Program-made: the position numbers and the translations under genes
The notes under the pieces: generated by a model
Told to the model about the DNA's origin: nothing
The model's database searches: none
What the model saw: only the letters and a program-made list of their open reading frames with translations
Assembly (NCBI GenBank): GCA_002317575.1
Contig: DCIH01000096.1
Location: forward strand, 154 to 9,018
Source: Verrucomicrobia bacterium UBA1731
GTDB lineage: Bacteria; Verrucomicrobiota; Kiritimatiellia; RFP12; UBA1067
Direction of reading: 5' to 3'
DNA length: 8,865 nt
In this document: positions 5,335 to 8,865 of the stretch, one piece after another
Position numbering within the stretch: position 1 is the stretch's first letter
How the letters are laid out: each line of letters opens with the position of its first letter

Positions 5335-5375
5335 GCGGATCCCCCAGGGGGCACGCCGCGCCGCCGGCGTGACCA
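5335..5375. repeat. Palindromic intergenic unit, copy downstream of the FAD gene
   Basis: It contains a 10-bp stem with one mismatch (5349-5358 with 5365-5374) and a 6-nt loop, plus an adjoining CCCCC-A-GGGGG palindrome. It matches 7626-7667 in the same orientation with five differences. It lies 7 bp past the stop of the FAD gene and could act as a transcript-end hairpin on the minus strand, though without a T-run. Confidence 0.7.
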
Positions 5376-5382
5376 CGTCCCG

Positions 5383-7512
5383 TCACTTCACGGGAACGAT
5401 CGCGAAGCCGTCGGCGTACAGGTACTTGCCGCGGCTCTTGGCGCCGTCTATCGTGAGCGTGGCGCCGGGCGCGAGCTCAAATGTGCCGATCTCGGACCAC
5501 CAGCCGGATTGCGTGTACTGGTCCCAGACGAGCTCCGACGTCTTGCCGCCGGAGACGATCGTCAACGCGGCGAACGGCGCCGTGCTTTCGTTGAAGAGGT
5601 GCGGCACGCGGCCCATCAGCTTGTAGCGGCCCGCCGTCTTCACCGGCAGCTTGTACGTCGCCACGGCCGCTTCGCCGCCCTTCGCGGGCAGCTCCGTCGA
5701 GTGCGTCCAGTCGCCCTGCTGGCCGCCATTGTGGAGCATGTGCTTGCTCCACGGACCCTTGAAGACGGTGGAGGCGTCCTCATCGTCCACGTACGCCCAA
5801 TCGCGCGTGGCGGGATCGGGGTTGCCCGGGAAATCGCCGCCGAGACGGCGCTGGAGCTCGCGGATTTTGTCCTTCTCGAAAAGCCCGCGCGGCGTGAGAC
5901 CCGTCTCCCGGCACATCGCCGCCGCCTCGCCCGCGGCGCAGCCGAGCTGCGAAAGCGTGTTGATGACACGCGGGCCGCCGAGCCCCACGTGCGTGCAGCT
6001 GAAGCAGCGCCCGGCCATGAAGAGGTTCCCCACGTTGCGCGAGTAGATGGACCGGTACGGAATCCAGTAGCGGCCGTGCATCGGCTGCTGGCAGCGCGTG
6101 AGGAACGGCACCGTGTTCGTGATCGTGTAGTGGAGGTCGATGGACCACGAACCCGTCGCCACCGCGTCTTCGAAGAGCTTGTGCTCCGTGATGTCCTTCT
6201 CGCTGTACACCCAGTCGCCCATCAACCGCCGCGACTCGCGCTTGCCGAGGAGAAACGGACACGTCACCAGCCGGCGGTGGCGGTGGACGGGATCCTTCTT
6301 CGCGTTCGAGAACGCGCCGTAGATCGCCAGGAGCAGACGGTCCCGGATCACCTCGCCGTCCTGGAACATGTCGCGGTCGAGACCGTACTCCCAGTTCCAG
6401 TCGCCGTTCACGCGGTTCTGGCCGCAGGCGTAGGGCTCCGCCCACGGCGCGGAGAACGGGGAATCGTAGGTGGACACGTAACTCTCCCACATGATGGACG
6501 CGCCGAGCGTCGTCTTGTCCGCCGTCTTCGGCGCGAAGGTTTCGCCGTATTCGCCGGACGCCTCGCGGCCGTAGCGCCAGTCGGCGCCCGCCCAGAAACC
6601 CACCCAGCCGTCGCCCGTGCAGTCGCAGAACAGGGGCGCCGCGAACGCGACGACGCGGTTGTTCTCGAGATCCAGCGCCTTCACCGCGCCGATCGTCTTG
6701 GCGTTCTTCATGTCCACGCCAAACGCGCGGTGCGACAGGAACACGCTCAAGTTCGGTTCGCGCTGGAGCTTCGCCAGACGGTCCGCGTCGGAGAACGTGT
6801 TTTCGTAGAGCATGTTCATGAAGTTGGACCGCATCTCGGCGACGAGCGGATAGCGCACTTCGCCCGCGCACCACACGCGGATTTCGCCGGAGGCGTTGCC
6901 GCCCAACACGGGACGGTCCTGGACGAGCGCGACCTTCAGTCCCGCGCGCGCCGCGGCGACGGCCGCGCAGCAGCCGGGCACGCCGCCGCCCACCACCACG
7001 AAATCGAACGCGTGCGTGGACGCCGGTTCGCGGTCCGTCACGTTGATCGCGCCCTCGGGCGCCTTTTCGTCCGCCCCGCGCGTGAACACGACGCCCGCGC
7101 AGCGCGCATCAAAACCGTCCAGATCGCGCAGCGTGACGCGCACGCGGCGGTTGGACGTCGCCACCGTGCCGCCGTCCGTCCAGCCCCACGCGGGATTCCC
7201 CACGCCGAACGTCCGCTTCAGCGGCACGCCGTCCACCAGCACGTTGAACGCGCCCGCGCCCTTCACCCATTCGCGGGTGCGCACCCACACGCGCCATTCG
7301 CCGCGCTCGGGGAGCGCCACTTCGGCCGTGGCGTCGGGAACGGGCGAACCAAGGCCGTGCGCGAGCAAATAGGGCGAGCCCATCTGGTCCATGAACTGCA
7401 CGTCGAGCTTCCAGCCGCCCGCGCGGAACGACTGCGCGTACACATCCACGCGCGCAGCCCAAGCCGCGCCCGTCCAAACGGACAGCGCCGCCATCAGCAC
7501 GCTTTTTTTCAT
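5383..7512 (-). CDS. Secreted FAD-dependent oxidoreductase
   Basis: A 709-residue protein exported by a signal peptide (MKK, hydrophobic core, cut after AAWA near 19). Residues about 20-150 form a beta domain. The FAD domain starts at about 170 with DFVVVGGGVPGCCAAVAAARAG, the GxGxxG dinucleotide-binding loop. It continues with LGGNASGEIRVW, CDCTGDGWVGFWAG, and the late FAD motif NLFMAGRCFSCTHVGLGGPR, as in the FAD_oxidored family (PF12831). From about 571 a C-terminal beta domain resembling golvesin-type domains follows (WSKHMLHNGG, AGRYKLMGRVP, YADGFAIVPV). Such proteins are common in polysaccharide-degrading Verrucomicrobiota and Planctomycetes and probably act outside the cytoplasm on a sugar-like substrate; the substrate is unknown. 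I chose ATG 7512 over 7518 because GGAGG (7520-7524) is 7 nt from it but only 1 nt from the other. Palindromic units flank it on both sides. Confidence 0.9.
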   Translation of the reverse strand: MKKSVLMAALSVWTGAAWAARVDVYAQSFRAGGWKLDVQFMDQMGSPYLLAHGLGSPVPDATAEVALPERGEWRVWVRTREWVKGAGAFNVLVDGVPLKRTFGVGNPAWGWTDGGTVATSNRRVRVTLRDLDGFDARCAGVVFTRGADEKAPEGAINVTDREPASTHAFDFVVVGGGVPGCCAAVAAARAGLKVALVQDRPVLGGNASGEIRVWCAGEVRYPLVAEMRSNFMNMLYENTFSDADRLAKLQREPNLSVFLSHRAFGVDMKNAKTIGAVKALDLENNRVVAFAAPLFCDCTGDGWVGFWAGADWRYGREASGEYGETFAPKTADKTTLGASIMWESYVSTYDSPFSAPWAEPYACGQNRVNGDWNWEYGLDRDMFQDGEVIRDRLLLAIYGAFSNAKKDPVHRHRRLVTCPFLLGKRESRRLMGDWVYSEKDITEHKLFEDAVATGSWSIDLHYTITNTVPFLTRCQQPMHGRYWIPYRSIYSRNVGNLFMAGRCFSCTHVGLGGPRVINTLSQLGCAAGEAAAMCRETGLTPRGLFEKDKIRELQRRLGGDFPGNPDPATRDWAYVDDEDASTVFKGPWSKHMLHNGGQQGDWTHSTELPAKGGEAAVATYKLPVKTAGRYKLMGRVPHLFNESTAPFAALTIVSGGKTSELVWDQYTQSGWWSEIGTFELAPGATLTIDGAKSRGKYLYADGFAIVPVK

Positions 7513-7519
7513 GTCCATG

Positions 7520-7524
7520 CCTCC
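7520..7524 (-). promoter_or_regulatory. Ribosome binding site setting the start at 7512
   Basis: GGAGG is 7 nt before ATG 7512 and 1 nt before ATG 7518, so the shorter protein is favoured. Confidence 0.7.
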
Positions 7525-7548
7525 ATTTTCAGATATTGTCCCGACATT

Positions 7549-7574
7549 GGTGGTGTCGGCGGAGCGACACCACC
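7549..7574. repeat. 10-bp perfect hairpin upstream of the FAD gene
   Basis: GGTGGTGTCG (7549-7558) pairs with CGACACCACC (7565-7574) around loop GCGGAG. Next to it cccccttg (7573-7580) can pair with caaggggg (7635-7642), bringing it near the second hairpin at 7641-7666. It lies 25 bp beyond the ribosome site of the FAD gene. Confidence 0.75.
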
Positions 7575-7625
7575 CCCTTGTCCGCTTCCCTATCCTCCGC
7601 TCCGCCGGCGCGACCGCTCCTCAAC

Positions 7626-7667
7626 GCGGCTCCCCAAGGGGGTCACGCCGCTCCGTCGGCGTGACCA
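7626..7667. repeat. Palindromic intergenic unit, copy upstream of the FAD gene
   Basis: The perfect stem GGTCACGCCG/CGGCGTGACC (7641-7650, 7657-7666) with loop CTCCGT is preceded by TCCCCAAGGGGG. It is about 88% identical to 5335-5375 in the same direction. It lies 21 bp after the plsY stop. A diverged third version may be at about 7595-7618 (ctccgctccgccggcgcgacc). Confidence 0.75.
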
Positions 7668-7687
7668 AGTTCGTCTTCATCCCGCAA

Positions 7688-8356
7688 TCACCAGATCTTG
7701 TTCTCCGTGCCGTTCAGCAAGCGCTTGATGTTCGACTTGTGCTTGAGAATCGCCAAGCCGCACACGAACGTCACCATGATGCACAGCGCGGCGTTGCCGT
7801 ACCCGAAGTGCGTGAGCCACGGAAACGGAAACGACAGCCAGATGCCCACGATCATGAACGCCGCCGCAAGGCAGCTGCCGAGGGACACGTAGTGCGAGAA
7901 ATACACGACGAGCGCGAACACGACGAGCGCCGCGCCCGTGAGCGGCGCCGTGAGGCCCATCAGCATGCCCGCCGCCGTGGCGACGCCTTTTCCGCCCTTG
8001 AATTTCATGAAGCACGTGAACATGTGGCCGAACACGGTGGCGACGCCCACGGCGAGCGGCAAGTACGTGTGCAGCGCGGTCTCCACGACCTGTTCGCCGC
8101 CCTCCGCGGCGGCGACCGTCTTCGTGAGCGACAGCGATAGCATCACGGGCACGAAGCCCTTGAGGAAATCGCACGCGAAGGTGAAAAGCCCCGCCTTCTT
8201 GCCGACCGACCGGTACACGTTCGTCGCGCCGATGTTGTGGGATCCAACCGTCCGCACGTCGACGCCGTTGAACTTGCCCACGAGAAACCCGAACGGAATC
8301 GCCCCCGCCAGATACGCGCCCAAAACGCCCGCCACAAACCAAATCCAATTGTCCAT
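7688..8356 (-). CDS. plsY: Acyl-phosphate:glycerol-3-phosphate acyltransferase PlsY
   Basis: A 222-residue integral membrane enzyme. PlsY transfers an acyl group from acyl phosphate to glycerol 3-phosphate, giving lysophosphatidic acid at the start of phospholipid synthesis. All its landmarks are visible: N-terminal YLAGAIPFGFLVGK, the loop GSHNIGATNVYRSVGKKAG (38-56), GHMFTCFMKFKGGKGVATAAG in the middle with the phosphate-binding KGGKG, and C-terminal ILKHKSNIKRLLNGTENK. Several hydrophobic helices lie between them, and the length is normal, with a slightly long loop AAAEGGEQVVETAL. ATG 8356 has AGGAG 8 nt upstream, which is the last copy of a tandem heptamer. It follows the glycosyltransferase gene by 43 bp and probably shares its transcript. 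Confidence 0.96.
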   Translation of the reverse strand: MDNWIWFVAGVLGAYLAGAIPFGFLVGKFNGVDVRTVGSHNIGATNVYRSVGKKAGLFTFACDFLKGFVPVMLSLSLTKTVAAAEGGEQVVETALHTYLPLAVGVATVFGHMFTCFMKFKGGKGVATAAGMLMGLTAPLTGAALVVFALVVYFSHYVSLGSCLAAAFMIVGIWLSFPFPWLTHFGYGNAALCIMVTFVCGLAILKHKSNIKRLLNGTENKIW

Positions 8357-8362
8357 GTCGTC

Positions 8363-8397
8363 AACTCCTATCCCCTAACTCCTGGCCCCTAACCCCT
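8363..8397 (-). repeat. Five tandem heptamers before plsY
   Basis: Minus strand copies in order: AGGGGTT, AGGGGCC, AGGAGTT, AGGGGAT, AGGAGTT. All fit AGGRGNN at an exact 7-nt period. The last copy is the plsY ribosome site. The G-runs recall telomere-like repeats and might stack, but only three runs have four Gs. Confidence 0.85.
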
Positions 8398-8399
8398 GA

Positions 8400-8865
8400 T
8401 CACGCGTGGTCTTTGCCGATGAATTCGCACGGGGCCTTGCCGGCGCACAAGCCGCGCAGGAACTGCCAGCCGTACCACAGATGCGACGCCGCTATGCCGA
8501 GCCACGTGGCGAGCCACATGAGCGGACGGAACGACGCCGAGGTCGCAATCGTGAGCGCGGCGTACAGTCCGAGCACCGCGAAATACGCGATCCTCAGCGG
8601 CAGCCACGGTACGCACGCGACAAGCGCCCCGCCCAGCACCACACCCAAGAGCCACAGCGTGGGAATGAAATACGACAGCTTGCAGCTCGTCGCGGGATAC
8701 CGTTTCACGAAATACCCGCGATGGAATCCGTAGCGTCCAAGCTGGCGCAGATGCGGCAGGAAAAGCCGACGCCGGTGGTGGTACACGATCGTCCAGGGAT
8801 CGTACACGATGCGGCGCTTCGCCTCGCACACGATCGCCTCGCACAGGAGCGTGTCCTCGCCCGGC
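8400..8865 (-). CDS. Family 2 glycosyltransferase, C-terminal part
   Basis: The frame is open from the window edge to TGA at 8400, giving 154 visible residues; the N-terminal catalytic half is outside. The visible part opens with PGEDTLLCEAI, the conserved GEDT-type stretch before the acceptor region of membrane-linked GT-2 enzymes. RRIVYDPWTIVYHHRRRLF follows, then QLGRYGFHRGYFVKRYPATS, comparable to the QxxRW-like region. The rest is three or four hydrophobic helices (SYFIPTLWLLGVVLGGALVA, LRIAYFAVLGLYAALTIA, LMWLATWLGIAASHLWYG) and a short cytoplasmic tail. It probably transfers sugars at the inner membrane in surface polysaccharide or lipid-linked sugar synthesis; donor and acceptor are unknown. 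The GTG at 8831 is internal to this frame and is not the start. Confidence 0.88.
   Translation of the reverse strand, partial: PGEDTLLCEAIVCEAKRRIVYDPWTIVYHHRRRLFLPHLRQLGRYGFHRGYFVKRYPATSCKLSYFIPTLWLLGVVLGGALVACVPWLPLRIAYFAVLGLYAALTIATSASFRPLMWLATWLGIAASHLWYGWQFLRGLCAGKAPCEFIGKDHA

Larger units (their letters stand above)
4600..5382. other. 783-bp region without a supported gene
   Basis: It holds the leader and promoter candidate of the DUF3791 operon, the paired 51-bp repeats, a fragment of the 272-bp repeat, several hairpins, the 20-bp-arm inverted repeat, two copies of cgtacgcga (5218-5226, 5237-5245) and GC-rich palindromes up to the oxidoreductase stop. Open frames here have no recognisable product and run through inverted repeats. 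Confidence 0.6.

Noticed and set aside
5780..6874. 364-codon minus-strand open frame
   Set aside because: An alternative frame inside the FAD oxidoreductase, low-complexity and without motifs.
7501..7510. T-rich run as a terminator
   Set aside because: The run of T on the plus strand encodes lysines in the signal peptide of the FAD protein and is not preceded by a hairpin in the right direction.
5215..7728. 837-codon plus-strand open frame
   Set aside because: It lies antisense to the FAD oxidoreductase; its arginine, alanine and histidine-rich translation is typical of the mirror frame of a GC-rich gene.
7677..8348. 223-codon minus-strand open frame
   Set aside because: Shifted frame over plsY; all PlsY motifs are in the other frame.

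Overview
The window looks like an accessory stretch of a Kiritimatiellia-like member of the Verrucomicrobiota, probably gut-associated. This is inferred from three things: a secreted FISUMP-domain protein with an N-terminal PWNG-type beta domain, a long secreted FAD oxidoreductase ending in a beta domain, and many GC-rich palindromic intergenic repeats. No rRNA or marker gene confirms it. Every gene I can support is on the minus strand.

Right part (8865 down to 5383) is GC-rich and conventional. It holds the C-terminal part of a family 2 glycosyltransferase, then plsY (membrane glycerol-3-phosphate acyltransferase), then a gap with palindromic repeats, then a secreted FAD-dependent oxidoreductase. 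A five-copy heptamer lies between the glycosyltransferase and plsY and supplies the plsY ribosome binding site.

Middle part (5382 down to 2464) is a chain of small modules. A 783-bp non-coding stretch (5382-4600) holds hairpins, a 20-bp-arm inverted repeat, an inverted pair of 51-bp repeats and a fragment of a longer repeat. Next comes a tightly overlapping three-gene toxin-antitoxin-like operon: DUF3791, DUF3990 (ADP-ribosyltransferase-like) and a second small protein. It is followed within 19 nt by a 272-bp structured repeat (copy B). Then comes a DUF4160-DUF2442 pair, followed within 14 nt by the same repeat (copy A). The two copies align without gaps, 894 bp apart, with about 95% identity. 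Their differences include a compensatory G-C to A-T pair change, so the repeat probably acts as folded RNA or single-stranded DNA. This [gene module + structured repeat] x2 layout is the most interesting thing here.

Left part (2445 to 1) starts with a 121-bp concentric palindrome. It is followed by an AT-richer three-gene operon: an unrecognised protein with one membrane segment, a four-helix membrane protein, and a secreted FISUMP protein that runs off the window. The tight spacing (20-bp overlap, then 11 nt) implies co-transcription.
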